Program-made: the position numbers and the translations under genes
Shown here: positions 15,919 through 30,900 of the stretch, piece after piece
Layout: each line of letters begins with the position of its first letter
Numbering within the stretch: the first letter of the stretch is position 1
DNA from: Manihot esculenta
Taxonomy: Eukaryota > Streptophyta > Magnoliopsida > Malpighiales > Euphorbiaceae
Direction of reading: 5' to 3'
Length of the DNA: 64,000 nt
Assembly: GCF_001659605.2 (NCBI RefSeq)
Contig: NC_035161.2
Coordinates: 37,467,956-37,531,955, forward strand
Notes under the pieces: generated by a model
Databases searched by the model: none
What the model saw: only the letters and a program-made list of their open reading frames with translations
What the model was told of the DNA's origin: nothing

Positions 15919-18627
15919 TTATTTTATTTGATTTTGGGGCTGTGCAAAAAAATCCTTGGCATTGTGAGCCACCTCGGCCTCCAGTATAGCTTCCAACAGG
16001 ACGTCAGATCCTTTCACATCATCTGTCAACACATTGATGTGCTTCTTTAAACATCAAATGAACAAACCAGGGAATCAATCCTTTAAGGCCAGGAAATGAT
16101 TCGATTATCCATCAAATTAAGATATACACGATAAATAATAAAAAAATAAAAAAAAATAGAACTTCTAATGGAAATGCTTGTAATGTAAGTGTGAATTGGA
16201 GGCACATGCAACATTAAAATTAAAGGAAGACAATGACATGAGGTAGATCAAATTTGTAGATTAGAAAAAAGCTACAAACACAATTTAACTAGAACCATAT
16301 TCTAAATGGTGAACAGAAAAGAATTTACATTTATTGCTTATTTATATTTCAAGCCACAATATTCTACCACATGCCAGGAACCTATATCATTAAACTAGTT
16401 CATAATTAATTACAAAGAACATGAATAAAAATTTATAGGTTTTCTTTTACCAGGATTGCATTTCCCGCGTTCCACCCATAAACAAAAATAGTTTTAGTTG
16501 TCATAATTTCGCTGATCAATTGAAGCAATAACCAATGATCCTAACAGTTGTAAATTTACCATCAGAATTTAGATCTAAGATCAATTACTTATCCAAAAAC
16601 ACTGAAGGAATGAATTCAAGGTTTTTTCTATCTTTTCTCACCTCATCTTTGATAGGACATTTCAACTACCACGAAGCAAAATGCCAACACACTTACAAAT
16701 CAACTGAGAAGTTATACAGTAAATAGCAGATAGCAATAAACTTGCAGGAAGTTGCAGACACACACACACACCCTCATATGTACACCTTCCTACTATTCTA
16801 CAGAAAATTGAATATACAGTGGAGGGGGGAAAGAAAAAAATCAACAAGCATCTTTGTTATTCTTTGTTTTATATATAAACACATGCAAACAAACACGCCC
16901 GGAGAGAGAGAGATAGAAGGAAAGAGGACAGGAATTGGGGCGGTAAGTAAATTCCTAAATCTAAACAAGGACATGAGGATGGTGGTGTTACTAACATATG
17001 AGACATGTATATTTACTCCTGTTACAGCCTCCAGTATTGTTGTAGATTATTAGGATGATCCACATGAGACCAAGACATAGTGAATGGAAAGGACCACCCG
17101 CTAGTGTGCAACATAAGAATCAAACTTTGGAATGCACATGATGCTATTGTCTTTACCACAATTCATCATGAGTCATCAACTAATAAGGATTAACAAAAAT
17201 CCCATTGTTCTACATGTGCATGCATGCTGAGAGAAGAGGGACATAAGTTGGCATAACAAAGAGGAGCATGAAACAGAATCAGAAACAAAAAATGAGAGTG
17301 AGTGATAAGGTTACGGCAACTGCCAAAACAGAGACACACACACACACACACTTAGAGGAGCAATCCTCATTTCACTTCAAAACTCTACTAGCACTACTAC
17401 AGTAGGACCAGGAACAATAACGGTAACACTGGATTATGATGAGGCATCATTGCTAGACGCAGACATAAGATAGTAATGGCTCCAAATACTATTACCTTGG
17501 CGATTTGGCAACATCCCAGTACTTTCAGCAGACACAGGTAGAATATTTAGAAGACCCTCATCAACAAAATTTCCTGCAACTGCACCACTTTGCAATGAGC
17601 CAAGCTTTGGGACAGAGGATTCAGCCAATCTTGCAAATGCAGTTGCTTGGCTGTGCACAATACATGAATCTGAGGCCTTTGAACCAGAACCCAAAAAGTA
17701 AAACAAAAATTAGAGGAAGGAAAGAGGGAAACAAAACATTAATAACTTAAATACCACTACTTCCATAGAGAAACTTTGAAGAGACATAAACTTTCACAAT
17801 AAAAACCTTGGAAATTGTAGCTGATGATATACTTCCTCCATTTGTTTGTTCAGTATAAGGCTTGGAAGCAACAGCTTTGGGTGTATCCTGTGCATCTTGG
17901 TTTTCAGGAACACTGCTGGCTAAATCTTCAACAAGAAAAGCTAGAAACAGTTAGAAACCAAACACTGCAGACTTGGAAAATATACAAGAAGATTGAAAAT
18001 ACCATTAGAACCAGATGAAGGATCAACGTTATCTACAAGCCTCCGAGTTAATGGACCAGGATTCAAGATGGATATGCTTCGAATTTCATGACGTATGGCT
18101 TCAAGTTGAGCCATTGTATCTTGAAGTTCCTTGTGGACCTAAAACAAAAATTGGTATACATCTCAAGAAACATCGTCTTTGCAATAATATCATAAATCCC
18201 ACATTCAAACTGCAACAACTAAACCATATCCGACACCATTACGCACTCAATATTTTATAATGCAGAAAGCCACCATTACACATTTGTACTCCGTAAATTG
18301 CACTTAAGAGAATTACTTTAAAAAAAAAAAAGTTTGAAAAAAGTAACCTGGCGAGCTTGAGATTGCTGCATAACATTCTCAAATTGGCCACGAGCCAACT
18401 GGACATAGCCAATGGCTCGACCAGCTAATCTCCCAGCTGTTCTTGCTATTATTGGTAGATCCTTAGGTCCTAATTACAATACACAAGACAACATCAAAAC
18501 CCTAAATTCGACAACATGAACTGCAACCTTATAAACCAAAGACGAGATAGAGATTAGAGAGGTGACCGATCAATGCAGCAGTGGCTCCAAGCAACAGGAA
18601 TAGTTCTCCGTAAGAGATCCCAAGCAT
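15919..18627 (-). CDS. Mitochondrial TatB-like protein (Tat pathway)
   Basis: Likely inner-membrane component that works with the mitochondrially encoded TatC in twin-arginine transport of folded proteins. The exons 18567-18627, 18348-18469, 18003-18138, 17807-17925, 17496-17676 and 15919-16022 join in matching phases into 240 residues. The N-terminus MLGISYGELFLLLGATAAL is one hydrophobic helix, followed by the GPKDLP hinge and a long amphipathic region (RAIGYVQLARGQFENVMQQ), the classic TatA/B architecture. The C-terminal half is Ser/Gln-rich and ends in a short helix (LLEAILEAEVAHNAKDFF). The last exon is separated by a 1.47-kb intron. If that intron is retained, the frame runs to a stop at 17434-17436, giving 226 residues. 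I prefer the distal exon because its codons read as conserved protein and the phase closes. Assignment as the homolog of Arabidopsis At5g43680 is from memory. Confidence 0.85.
17334..17350. repeat. (AC)n microsatellite
   Basis: A run of alternating A and C lies inside intron 5 of the TatB-like gene. A shorter CA run lies near 16760. These are probable length-polymorphic sites. Confidence 0.85.
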
Positions 18628-21600
18628 GATACTCCCTCGGTCCCAAAAGCAAAATGGAACTAACCCCAGGAACTCCACGTCCCTCAAGGTTATTGTCTTC
18701 AATGATCGTTGCCTTCACCTAGTTTCGGGCTGTTTTGGAATAAATGGACCCTGATGAATGCACAATTGAATCTGGACTCGTGCCCAGCATCATTCATTTA
18801 AGCCCAAACCCCAAAAGCTATTATAAAAAAATATAAAACTAGAGCATTTGCTTCAGGGAGATGAAAAAAAAAAAAAAAGCATTTGCTCAATTAATTTATT
18901 TCCTTTATTCATCTCAATAAAATTCAAGCTTCCACAAAATAATAATAATAATAATAATTTTTTTTTCTTTTAAGGCGGGTTGGATATGAAAATTTGCAAC
19001 TTCACGCTTTTCATTATTATAGTTTTTTTTAATAAAGTCCATCAATTCAGCAATAATGTATAATTCGTCATTTGTTAGATTTTCTAATGATAACTTGTTT
19101 ACGTGACTGGTGGAATTTTTATTGAAATAATTTAAGTGTTTGACTAAAATTATAATAAATTAAAATAGTCAATTTTATTGTCCAAAATAATTAAATTATA
19201 TTATAATTGTGAAAAAATATAAAATTTTTAACTTTTACATTCAATAGTCATATTTTTAATGATTATACAAATATATAATAAATTACTTATTATAAATTTA
19301 TTGTAATAATAAATTTTATTATGCAATCATTCAATTTTCACTTATTTTACATATTATCAATAAGAATTATACATAAATTTATAAAAATATCTAAGATATA
19401 AACGATGAATTACCGATTATAATTATCAATTACTGACCATTAACTATATATAATGGCTAAATCAAATCTTAAATTTGTAATTTGATAACATTTGCAATTC
19501 ATGTAGTCCTAATTATTTAAATAAACTAATAAAGAAACATATTTTAACGAAATTAAAAAAAAAAAAAGAAACATATTTTAACAGCAATCTTGCCCTTCTG
19601 ATTTTTTTCCTTATTTATATTGTTATGGAAAAAATTTTAATTCTGACTAATTATGAATTACTCCTAATTATTTGTTTATCTAATTCTCAGAAACATACAA
19701 TGGATTAATTCAGTTTTTCATTTAAAGTGCAATCCAACTGGATACTTGCCAAGTTTAATTCTTATTGTGATCTCTTTAAGGATAGAGCCAAGGGTATTAT
19801 GGCCACATTGAAAATTTTTAAATTGTGTAAGGATATTTAAATAGTTTTATATATAATTGAAAAAATTACTATAATATATTTATATATTTAAAAAATTTAT
19901 TAATTAATTTTTATTTTAAAATCAATCAATTAAAATATTTTACACTTTATAAAATTAAATTTGTAAATTTTTTATTAAATAAATTTATATCTGCATTTAG
20001 TTTGTTTAATTTTAGTTATTAATTTTATTTTATTTCTTTTATTCTTTATTTTTTTAATTTATTTTATTTTTAAAATTTTAATTTCGATACATAATTTTTT
20101 AAATAATTATTTATCCATTATATAATTGAATTTTATACACTATTTTTATTATTAAAAATAATTATCTCATCTAATTACTTTCTAATTTATTTATATAATT
20201 AAAATTATTTATTAAACTAAAAAATAAATTTTAAATTTTTATAAATAAAAGTATTTTATGAGTAATGTATTATTATTAATAAATTTCATGCACTATTTAA
20301 ATTTTAAAAATAATTTAATTTTAAAAAATATAAATTTAATAGATAATAGATTATATAATTTAAATTAAAAATTACTTAATTATAAATTAAGTATTATTTT
20401 TATAAATAATATGTTAAATGATTTAAATTAGAAAAAATAAAATAAAAATATTATTTCTACAGTTAACGGGTTAAATAATTTAATTTAAAAAATTTATAAT
20501 AAATATTATATTAAAATTATTATATTATTTTAATATATATTTTCTTTTTATAAATTTACGTATCACGACTATAATAAATTTTTTTTATAATAAATATTAT
20601 TAAAAGTCAATAGAATGAGATATAAATCCATTAATTGTTAACTTATATTAAAGATATATTATAAATATTAAAAATAAAATTATTACTAATATATTTTAAT
20701 TAATAAAAAAATAAAAATTACAATTTAAGTATGATATTTTATTATTTTTTATAATTTTTTAAATATATATTTATTTTATATATTTTATTTTACATATTTT
20801 ATTTTTATTAATTATTTATTAAAATTAGACCCTTAAATAAAATTTATAAATCCATCATTAATCTCTTTTATATCATATATTTCTATATAAAAAAATTTTT
20901 CTTTTAAAATAATATTTTATTTATCTCATAATTTTTATTTATTTTAAAATTATTTTTTTAAAAAATAATAATAAATTGATTATTATATTTTATTTTATTT
21001 CTAAATTTTTTAAAATACATTTTAATATTTAATAAAATTTAATATATTTAAAATAAATATAATTATAAAATTAATTAAAAAATATATATTTTTTAATATA
21101 TATAAAAAATAAAATGAAAAAAAAAATTATAGAAGAGAGAGTATTTGAATATGGATATATCATCCATTAAAAGGAAACAATTAAGAGGAATGACAAAAAA
21201 TCTGAAACGTTACAATGGCATCTTTTTCTTTTTCATAATTACGCCACAACTTACCGAAAATAGTGTAACTTACCATATTAACTACTCCCATTAACATAAA
21301 TAATAATAATAATAATTATAGTGTGATATCTTTATGGATTCTCTAATTTATTTAAAAAAATATATTATTTTAATTTTTATATTATAAAAAATTTATTTAT
21401 TGATTTTTTAATTTTAAAAAATATATTAATTAATTATTTGATTAATTTTAACAGTTTAATATTTTATTATTTAGTTATTTTAATTTATAAAAATTAATTG
21501 ATTAATTTTTTAATTTTATAAAAAGCCTATTAATTAATTATTTTATATTAAATTATTTTAATTTTTTATAATAATTAATTATTAAAATTAATAAAAAAAT

Positions 21601-22120
21601 TATTAGTAAATATTTTAAAATTTTAACAATATATTAATATATTTTTTAAAATTAATAGTCTTACAGAAATCAAATAATAATATTCTCAAAAATTAAATTG
21701 CAGTTTTCGCCAACAATGTAAGAGCATTGCCATTGAGTTAATCGATTTGTATTTCTCTTTATTTTCATTAATTTAAAAATAAATATTTAATAGAAATAAT
21801 CAAGAATGTAATTTATTCTTATTAATTTCCTCTTTTTATATTTAAATAATATAAATTAAAAAAAATAAAAGCCCTTTTATTTTTCATTTTCTTCTCCAAA
21901 TAAAGGGTAAAAGAGTAAAGAAATTGATTGGGCCCAGTGGACAGTTTTTTTGTTTTTGCAGTCATACAAGAAAGGCCGTGAACTAAGCATTTTTCCCTGC
22001 AGCAAGACAATTTCTCCTAAAGCACATAAATGCTCCGCATTTTATATTCACTGGTCAAATCCCAAAACCCCGTCAAAAAATTTCAAAACCCCTTCTAAAA
22101 GCTTCTTCATTTGCTGTGCG
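18628..22120. other. Divergent intergenic region, very AT-rich
   Basis: The region lies between the divergently transcribed TatB-like and TSA1 genes. The flanks hold both promoters and 5' UTRs. From about 18880 to 21890 the sequence is almost pure A/T with many overlapping A and T runs and short inverted tracts. I see no open frame of interest and no recognisable transposon end. Confidence 0.7.
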
Positions 22121-25100
22121 ATGTCTATTGCTCTCAAATCAACAACTAGCTTCCTCAACCTCAAGAAACCGGAGACCCATCTCCCTATTCGCTTCCCCTC
22201 CTACAAATCTTCTATCGTTTCCACTAGAAGGTTGACGCCAATGGCTACGCTGACAACAGCCCCTACTCTTGGTCTACGTGATACGTTCTCCAATCTGAAA
22301 AAACAAGGCAAAGTAAGCACCTCATTATCCTTTTTATTGTTTCTTATCTTTTTATCCTTTGGTTCTCTTACTTTCTGGGATTTCGTTGTTGTTTTTGGAG
22401 TTGTTGTTTTGAGATCTGAAAGATAAGAGTGTTGTTAGTTTTGGTGATGAGAGGAGTGTGCATTGGTGGGATTTGAATTTGTAAGAAATGGGAAATTGTT
22501 TTAGTGGTCTGGCAGTTGATTCTTTCTACATGATAATTTCCGATATCCAGATAGTGGTGCTCAGAGATGAATTTTTAAATTATAAATGGATTCCTCATTT
22601 TTCATTGATGGTTATCGAAAATTAAACCTGGAAGAAAGGAAGGGCTTAACTGGATTAAATTGACCAGTTACAAATTGAAACGCTTAATTCATTTGGTGGC
22701 CTTATAATCCAGAGCGCAAAATTTGCTGCGGGACATATGGCATGTTTTCAGTTAGCTTTTGATTGCTTGTTGCAATTTGTTGAAGAAGGCAAAAATGAAA
22801 GAGGTCTAGTAACCTAGTTATTCTGTGATGCTGGTCTTTGAATCCAACTTCTAGACAGGAACAGCCAGAATTAGGGGGATTTACTCGATAACAGTATTTT
22901 TGGATGTCCAAAAGGAAATATTCTCTGGGTTTGGGAAACAAGGGAGAAGATTGAGAATTAGCATTAAGATTTATCTGTTTTCTAACTTTGTTTTATGGTT
23001 ATTCATTTGCATGAAGGTGGCATTCATTCCATACATCACAGCTGGTGACCCTGACCTTTCAACCACAGCAGAAGCCTTGAAGGTGCTGGATTCATGTGGT
23101 TCTGACATAATTGAATTGGGTGTTCCTTATTCTGATCCACTAGCAGATGGTCCTGTTATTCAGGTTTGCTTGACATTTTGTCACTCTTTGAGCGGAGGCT
23201 TTGTTCTTTTTAATTTTCTTACAAGTTTCTCTGATTTTTCAGGCAGCAGCTACCCGTTCCTTGGCAAGAGGGACCAATTTTAATGCAATCACATCAATGT
23301 TGAAGGAGGTAAGACCATCAAATGGTATTGTGCCATCAAACAGCTGCAGTGAGATTTAGATGGATTTACGAATATCAAATTGTGTATCTTTAAAACATGT
23401 GTTCTCAAAACTCAGCATAAAATCAACACCATCTGTCAAATAATCACCATAGTTGTTGTAAGTGGGCAGGCCTTTCTGCCTGCTTTAACCAGGAACCTTA
23501 TTAATGGCAGGTCAGGTTTATGTTAAAACCCTCTTTTTAGAAAACTAGAGTTAACCCATTTGAATGGGCTTCATTAGTCAGAAAACTAGAGTTAACCTCG
23601 AACCCATTGAATCTTAAACCCATGACTGACTTTGCCTTCATTGGTTCAAAGGCCAGGTTGGGTCTGAAAACCTTGGTAATTACATTAGTTGGATTCATGA
23701 CTGAGATACATGGTTAGATTGACATGTTATGTTATTGATATTAAATCTATACTTAGCTAGTATGAAACTGTTCTTCCCAGTTGGGACTCGGGAGTATTAT
23801 TATGTTTATTTTTTCCACTCAATATTGCATATGTCTTTCTTAGATAAATTACTAATAAAGATGAGTGATCAGATAAAACTTTCCGGTGATGCTTTTCATT
23901 TTGCTATTGATTGTCATTTCAGTTATACATAGCACACCATCACTAGATTTATTTCTCCTTTCCATCCCCTTTTCTTTAATTTGGGTCTTTTTTATAAATA
24001 AATGAGGAACTAGATACTAAAAAGTGGGCACACATAATCTCTCTCTGTTTTCAATACAGTTTCTTGCTTATTTATTTGTTTATTTAACTGTTCTTATACC
24101 ACTTCAATTGTTCATTGTACAGGTGGTTCCACAATTATCTTGCCCAATTGCTTTATTTACATATTACAACCCAATATTAAAGCGTGGAATTGAGAAGTTT
24201 ATGTCCACCGTGCAAGACATTGGTGTACATGGTAATTTTTGTGGTCTTATCTGCTTAAGATTTTGTTCATCAAGGGTGTCAAATCAACGTTATAATCTTT
24301 AACCAGACCAGTGTTCTTAAACTAGGTAATGCATTTTGGATGCCCACTTACCTAAAGTGTTGGACATATGAGTATTAGTAAAAGTTACTCCACTTGAACA
24401 CTATTTTGTCTTTCTTAGCATTCGACACACCTCATTAAAAATATTCATCTGCACCCTCTGCTTGGCTTTTGTTAGCTTTGAGTCCTTGTGTATTGATTTG
24501 AGCTACTCCCAAGTCTTAAACAAGTTGTATTTGGTTGCTTTTGCAAAATGCCATTACCTTAAATTGATAACATGCATTTGATGTCTTTGATGTGTCTTCT
24601 TGGAGAAGGGCGATAACTGACTTATACTATGATGTTAAATCTGCACAGTGTGGGAAATGAAAATCACTTGTGAATATAGTTTGTGAATTATGATTCCTAA
24701 ATTACTTTTTCTGTTTTCACTTAGTTTGATGTTTATTATTTAATGCTGGTTGCAGGACTTGTTGTCCCGGATGTACCTCTAGAAGAAACTGAAGTTTTGA
24801 GGACGGAAGCTGTCAAGCATAATATTGAACTGGTTTGTCTTTCATTCTATTTTTTGTTTGGCATCCATTTATCCATTCATATCTGATAGCATCCATTCAT
24901 GTATCTCCATACCTCTTTGAGTGAGTGAATTTGTTTTTGCATTACCAAAAATTAGAGAACATGGGTATATATGGTTGGGGTAGATCAATGGCGATACTGT
25001 TATGGGTAGTTAACGGTTTCTTTGTTTGCTTTTTAATCTTTAAATTTTTTGAATAATAACTGACTTATTGTGCGTACCAATTATTACCTAATTATTATCA

Positions 25101-26341
25101 TTTGAAGGGTTTACATTAAAAGTCACTTCTTTGTTGGCCACTAATTAAAAAGGGATGTTGTCTGTGGTGTTGGTCATGGTGTGATTATAGGTTTTCATCT
25201 CAAGTTAATTCTGCAAGTTTGAATTCTTAATCTCTTGGGTGAAATCAATAATGCAAGTCAAGCTCTTTATTTTTTTTTTCTTGCTGCTTTAAGAATGGGT
25301 ATGGCTGATTGTTACATTTCCAAATTGCTGGTGGCTAGGTGCTTCTTACAACACCAACTACTCCTTCAGAAAGAATGAAAGCCATTGTTGAAGCATCAGA
25401 GGGATTTGTTTATCTTGTAAGAGTCTTTAAAGAGTTTACTCTATCATAGTTGAGTTATAAGACAACAGATGATGGGAATACTTTTTAATGTTACATATTG
25501 TATGACTTCTCCATTTCTTTTGGAACTATAGGTGAGCTCAGTTGGAGTTACTGGTACCCGTGCATCTGTAAGCAACCGAGTTCAAACCCTTCTGCAGGAT
25601 ATCAAAGAGGTCTGTCCTTATATTCTCATAACAGCTTGAAAGATGAGACTGGTATAGGATACTCCATTTTTAAACAAGACATTGGCATTTTTTCTGAATT
25701 AAACCGCAACATAAAATTGGGTAATGCTCTGTGCATTATTTATTTTGGCACCTCGAGGATGAGTGTTTGGAAGAATTTGTTCGTTAATCTAATCCTTCTA
25801 TATGGAGCTTTCTTCTACTAATAATTGGCCACAAATCAATCAATTAATACAATTCTGAAAAATAAATCTGACATCTATTGAGATGTATGGATTGTATATC
25901 TGCTCAATGAATGGTGACATTCACATAATCTGATAAGCGTAGGATGCTAAAGTAAATTTCTTTAATCATTAACGACATTGAATGGTGTTTTGAACTAAAT
26001 GGATTTAATCGCATTTGCCTCATGCTGCAATTTTTACCCTAACAGGTAACAACTAAGCCTGTAGCAGTTGGGTTTGGCATATCAAAACCTGAGCATGTGA
26101 AACAGGTTAGTCCTCTGAAACAGAAGCATTGATGGCCATTGATTTTCCTGTCGGGTTTATGCATCACCCTTACGGTAGATATTTGTTACTCGCGTTTTTA
26201 TTGCAGATAGCCGAATGGGGTGCTGATGGTGTCATTGTTGGTAGTGCCATGGTGAAGTTGTTGGGTGAAGCAAAATCTCCCCAGGAAGGGTTGAAGGAAT
26301 TAGAAAATTTAACCAAATCTCTGAAGTCTGCACTTCCCTGA
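22121..26341 (+). CDS. TSA1: Tryptophan synthase alpha subunit, chloroplast
   Basis: Cleaves indole-3-glycerol phosphate to indole, which passes to the beta subunit for tryptophan synthesis in the plastid. Nine exons (22121-22312, 23017-23163, 23243-23308, 24123-24231, 24756-24832, 25339-25416, 25532-25609, 26046-26105, 26207-26341) join into 313 residues. The first 45 or so residues are rich in Ser, Thr and basic residues, as in a transit peptide, which favours TSA1 over the cytosolic indole synthase. The catalytic pair is present as E97 (IELGVPYSD) and D108 (PLADG), eleven apart as in the bacterial enzyme. The phosphate-binding parts VGFGIS and the GVIVGSAMV strand are intact. The ATG at 22121 is chosen because upstream in-frame sequence lacks another ATG. 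Intron phases agree throughout. Confidence 0.96.
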
Positions 26342-27964
26342 GTAGATTTTATGTGATTGTGCGAAGTTTTATGACTTATTTTCAAATGTGGCATAAATGT
26401 TCATCGTAAGGATGGATGCTTTTCTCCTCCATAAATTTAAAGTGCAAATGAAAAAAAATTATTTCATTTGAGCATCATAGTAGGATTTAAATCTTAAGTA
26501 TTCGGTCTAATCCAACTCTCTCAATATGATATTGGGTTTAATTGGAGATTTATATATTAAATACCCGTTATCTAAATATATACATATGAATGATTAATTT
26601 TTATGTTGATAGTTATAAAATTTATGGGTCATATTTTAAATAAAATTTAATATTAATCATTAAATATACACATAAATTTAAATAAGTCTTGCTAGTATTC
26701 ATATAATGATAATTGAATTTTTTATCAATACGGATAGTCAGATTTGGATATTAAAATTATTAATTCTTCAGTTAGTTAATTCAAATTGTGGCTAGAGTTC
26801 AACACTTCATAAATTTAAAATGATTCTAATAGATAATAAAATTATTAAATAAATTCGTGCTTAAATATGATATTTTCATTTGGCTGTCTAATATCATTCC
26901 TAATACAATTAGGACGAGTATATGTTATATTTTTAACATATAACATTTTGTAAACCAAACAAGTCTACTCTTAATTTATTGCATGCCGAAGCAATCAACG
27001 ATTCATCCAAAGTTTTTGTGAAAAAAAAAAAAGAAAGGAGAATGCATCCTAAGTTGGAAAAATACTCGACTACACAAGAGAGTAATCTGCATTTTACTCA
27101 GAAAGAAACGTTATCCAACTTCGGTGTCCTAACCCTTCTTCCACATAAAAGATTATTCTATTTAATTTTTTATAATTACAACTAAAATAATAACTTAATA
27201 TTAAAATAGCCAAGCGTTACTAAAATAGTTGTTATGGAACATGAGTGAAATATATATATGTATATATATATATATATTTCACAAGCAACATGATCTAATG
27301 ATTGAACAAACTATGTCTGTGCACGTCTGGGTTAGCAACATGATGCACACATTTCATCCCAATCAAATGACTCCATTTTATTTGCTTATGACTAGTTCAT
27401 TAAGACTAGCTCCTACAAAGACGCTACTGCTCCTTGGGCATCCGATTTCTCCATGCATGATTCCGGCTAGCCCAGCCAGAGTTTGAGATGGCAACAAGAA
27501 GTATCACAATCGTGAGGAACTTCTAGCAGTTGGGCTTGGGTTAATATACATAAAATGATTAAAATATTTATATTTCTAATTAGTGTCTATAATTTCAAAA
27601 TCATAATTATTTAGTTTCTGCAATAAATAAAAAAATTAATAATTAATAATTTTAAAATACAGACTATTTAGTGTTTTTAAAAAATAAAAAATAAATAGTT
27701 AATTTCATTACAATATGAAAATTAAATAGTAAATTTTCTTTGATTTTAATTTTTGAGTCTATACCTGATGGGCGGCAGTTAACAACTCCAATACCATCAT
27801 GTAACGCAAAGCAGGTGATATTTTCTCGCTTTGACATTAGGAGGAACAAAGCTATTTAACAACCGGAACCTTCCTTTCGCGCACACTGAAAAACAACGCT
27901 AGAGAAGGAGAAAGATAAACAAATCGGTGAAAGTGAAAGAAAAAGAAAAAGGAAAATAAAGCCG
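26342..27964. other. Intergenic spacer, no gene seen
   Basis: The spacer holds the TSA1 3' UTR, AT-rich DNA and the bZIP promoter and 5' UTR. A 38-bp TA-rich palindrome lies at 27245-27282. Short open frames around 27290-27490 have no recognisable similarity. Confidence 0.65.
27245..27282. repeat. TA-rich perfect-arm palindrome
   Basis: Arms GTGAAATATATATAT and its exact reverse complement flank a TA-rich centre, giving a potential cruciform or hairpin. It is probably a TA microsatellite inside a small inverted repeat. Confidence 0.8.
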
Positions 27965-30900
27965 ATGAGTGGTATATTTTATGTCGACGATTTCTCCGAC
28001 CTCTTATGGCAACCTCCGGTTCATGCGCTGGCGATGAGTAGGAGTGCATCGGAGTGGGAGCTGCTAGAAGAATTCTTTGCCCATGCTTCCGCATCTGCTA
28101 GGGAAAACAATTCTCCCTTCGTTGTTCAATCACCGACTTCTCGGAAGCCTCTGAATAGTGACGATGGCGTGGTGGAGATCGAAAATCCTGAAATTCCTGC
28201 TCCTACTCCTCTTCCTTTAGCTCCTCTCTCTCGGGATCGTCCACCTCGGCCATCGCATCGCGCTATATTGTCTCAGGTTGATGCGGAAGATTACCCCGCT
28301 TTTCTTAAGTCCCAACTCGATCTCACCTACGCGGCTGCGGCCAAGTCTCGGGTATATTTGCATATATTACATACACATCTATGTACATGTACGTTTTTTG
28401 TTGACAAATATGTATGAATCAATTGTAACTTTAGAGACACATGTTTGCTTGATGGAACTTTGTGAATGTTAATGAAGGAATCGAGTGTAAAGCCTGAAGG
28501 CGCTTCTTCCTTACCTGAGGATCAAATCGTGGCTTCCAAGAATTTTCAGTCAGGATCACATGTTTCTGGTAATAAGAGCTTGCTTCTGATCTATGTATCT
28601 GTCTATATCACTGTTTAAAGTTGTTGATACATTAGAGTGCTGTGGACGAGACTCTCTGTTTGATAAATTAGGAAAGGAATTACAAATTACAATTAACTAG
28701 GTAAAACTTGCAGCATAACGAACAATCTTACAGAAACTAGAGGTCGAGTTAATAGTTTTACGAGCAGTGCAATACATGTTTGGGCGAAAATTTTAGCTTG
28801 TTTAAGTAAAATCCCTGAAGTCGAGATGCTTTGTGGTGCATAATTACCTTGTTTGCAATTAATCATACTAAATGAACGTTGCATTTCTTCACATGGTCTA
28901 GCGCGTGTGTGTATAAGGCAAAAGAATGGAGACGAGTTTCTTGATTTTTTCCATCAGAAAGTATATTTATTGATATGAAAATGCTTACAAGCGTGCTAAG
29001 GTTCAAGTAAAATATATCAACTCAAATTCTTAAAAGCAATTTGTCTTGAATCTGCAAAAAGCTGCACTGCTTTTTCTAGCCTTTTGATGTCTGGTGCTTG
29101 TGGTGCCACATTTGTTACTTGGGTTGAATATAATTATTTACACCGTACTATCACAGATTTTATTGATTGGAACTGTTATATGTATGATGACATCTTAGAA
29201 ATAATATCTGTCATATAACTGCTACAAAGTCATGCATTCATTTTATAGTTTTTTCTTGCACCAATTTATCTCTGCACTTTCTATAAGTTGATCATAATCA
29301 ATGCCATGTCTGGATTTGGAACATTGTAGGTAATGGTGACTGTATTTTAAAGGCACAGAGCGAGGCTGATGGTGGATCACTTTGCTTTCCAGCATTACCT
29401 CCTACACAGAAAAAACAGGATGTACCAGCAAGGCAAACAACCAGCCAATCTTCAAGAGAAGATTCAGATGATGATGATCTTGATGGAGATACAGAAACTA
29501 ATGATCATATGGATCCTGCCGATGAAAAACGTGTAAGGAGGTATGTTGTCTTTATTATTTTCTTGCTTGGTTTTAGAGGTCTCAGAAGACTATCTAACAA
29601 CTTTGTATTCTCATTTTTCATGTTCTTTTTTTTTTCCCTTATAATTGCTCCCGTAAGTAATAGTATAAAGGGATCTGCAAATCATACTTCTGCTATTATT
29701 GAATGAATCGAGTATCAATTTGAGAAGGGAGAATGTCAGGCAGACACTTTGTCCTCATGCAATCACATACCGCTTTTCAAAACATTACCTACAGTGTTGG
29801 GAATTTCTAAATATGTTTTAAACTAAATGTTCAGAGCAATGGACTGAGTTTGTTCCTCCTTTTTCCTGAGTGGTGCGGAGCAGCAGAGGAATCTTTCTCT
29901 AAGTTTAATGGATCAAAAAATTATTTCATGTCTAAGTTTATATCCTATTTGTTACATTAGAGAAATGGCTTTTTTCAGTGAGTTATATTGATATTATGAT
30001 GCTACCCAGGATGCAGTCGAATCGAGAGTCAGCCAGACGTTCAAGAAGAAGAAAACAGGCACAGCTGAGTGAACTTGAAGCAGAGGTCTAGCCCAGTACT
30101 TTTCTCTAGCTCACTTTTTCTCTCTCCTTGATTAATTGTTGCTTCTTTTCAAGAACATGATTTTATGTCTGGTATCAAATAGGTTGGTCAACTAAGGGAT
30201 GAGTGCACATCACTGCTGACGCGCTTAACAGACATAAATAAGAAGTGTGATGAGGCATCTGTTGAAAATAGAATTTTGAATGCTAACATTGAAACATTAA
30301 GGACAAAGGTAAATTCTTACTGCATTGTATGATCATTATTTGGCTAATTACGCTATGCTTCCTTGGGTGTTAGGAAACTACTAAATTATTTACTTTCAGA
30401 CTTGATGTCAGTGCTTGTGAAATGGAACTTTAATCAGATAATGAAAAACCAAAGCTATCTTAGGATGTCATATGGAAGCTGAATTTGTCTATGCATGAAT
30501 GTGTGCTTGCCCGTGTGTGAATATGGCAGAAGGAAACTTCTGTTTCAGCAGAGCCAGCACAAACTCTTGTATTTGTTGCATTAGCATATTGAGGATACAT
30601 CTACTCCAAGTGATCCCTCCTAAATGGTTGGAGGCAAGAAATATAATGCCATTTTCATTGAGGTCGGTCTGCTTGATCAGGTATATTTGTTAGTCGTCGC
30701 AAAATTGCTGGTCAAAAGTTAATTTCACGTTTTCGTCCACAAATTTCTGTTTCTTCATTTCTCATCATGAACTGCCATGATTTATTTTGTTGATAAATTT
30801 TCTTTTATTGACCAAATTTATTAGGCAAATGTATTATTTAAACTTTCAGGTCAAAATGGCTGAAGATCAAGTTAAACGAGCTACAGGTTTGAACCCGATG

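Noticed and set aside
17434..17495. Stop at 17434 as the normal end of the TatB-like protein
   Set aside because: The donor at 17494-17495 and the distal exon at 15919-16022 close the phase and encode a conserved-looking helix; the near stop is better read as intron retention.
21950..22120. Possible N-terminal extension of TSA1
   Set aside because: The frame is open upstream but has no ATG; the ATG at 22121 begins a normal plastid transit peptide.
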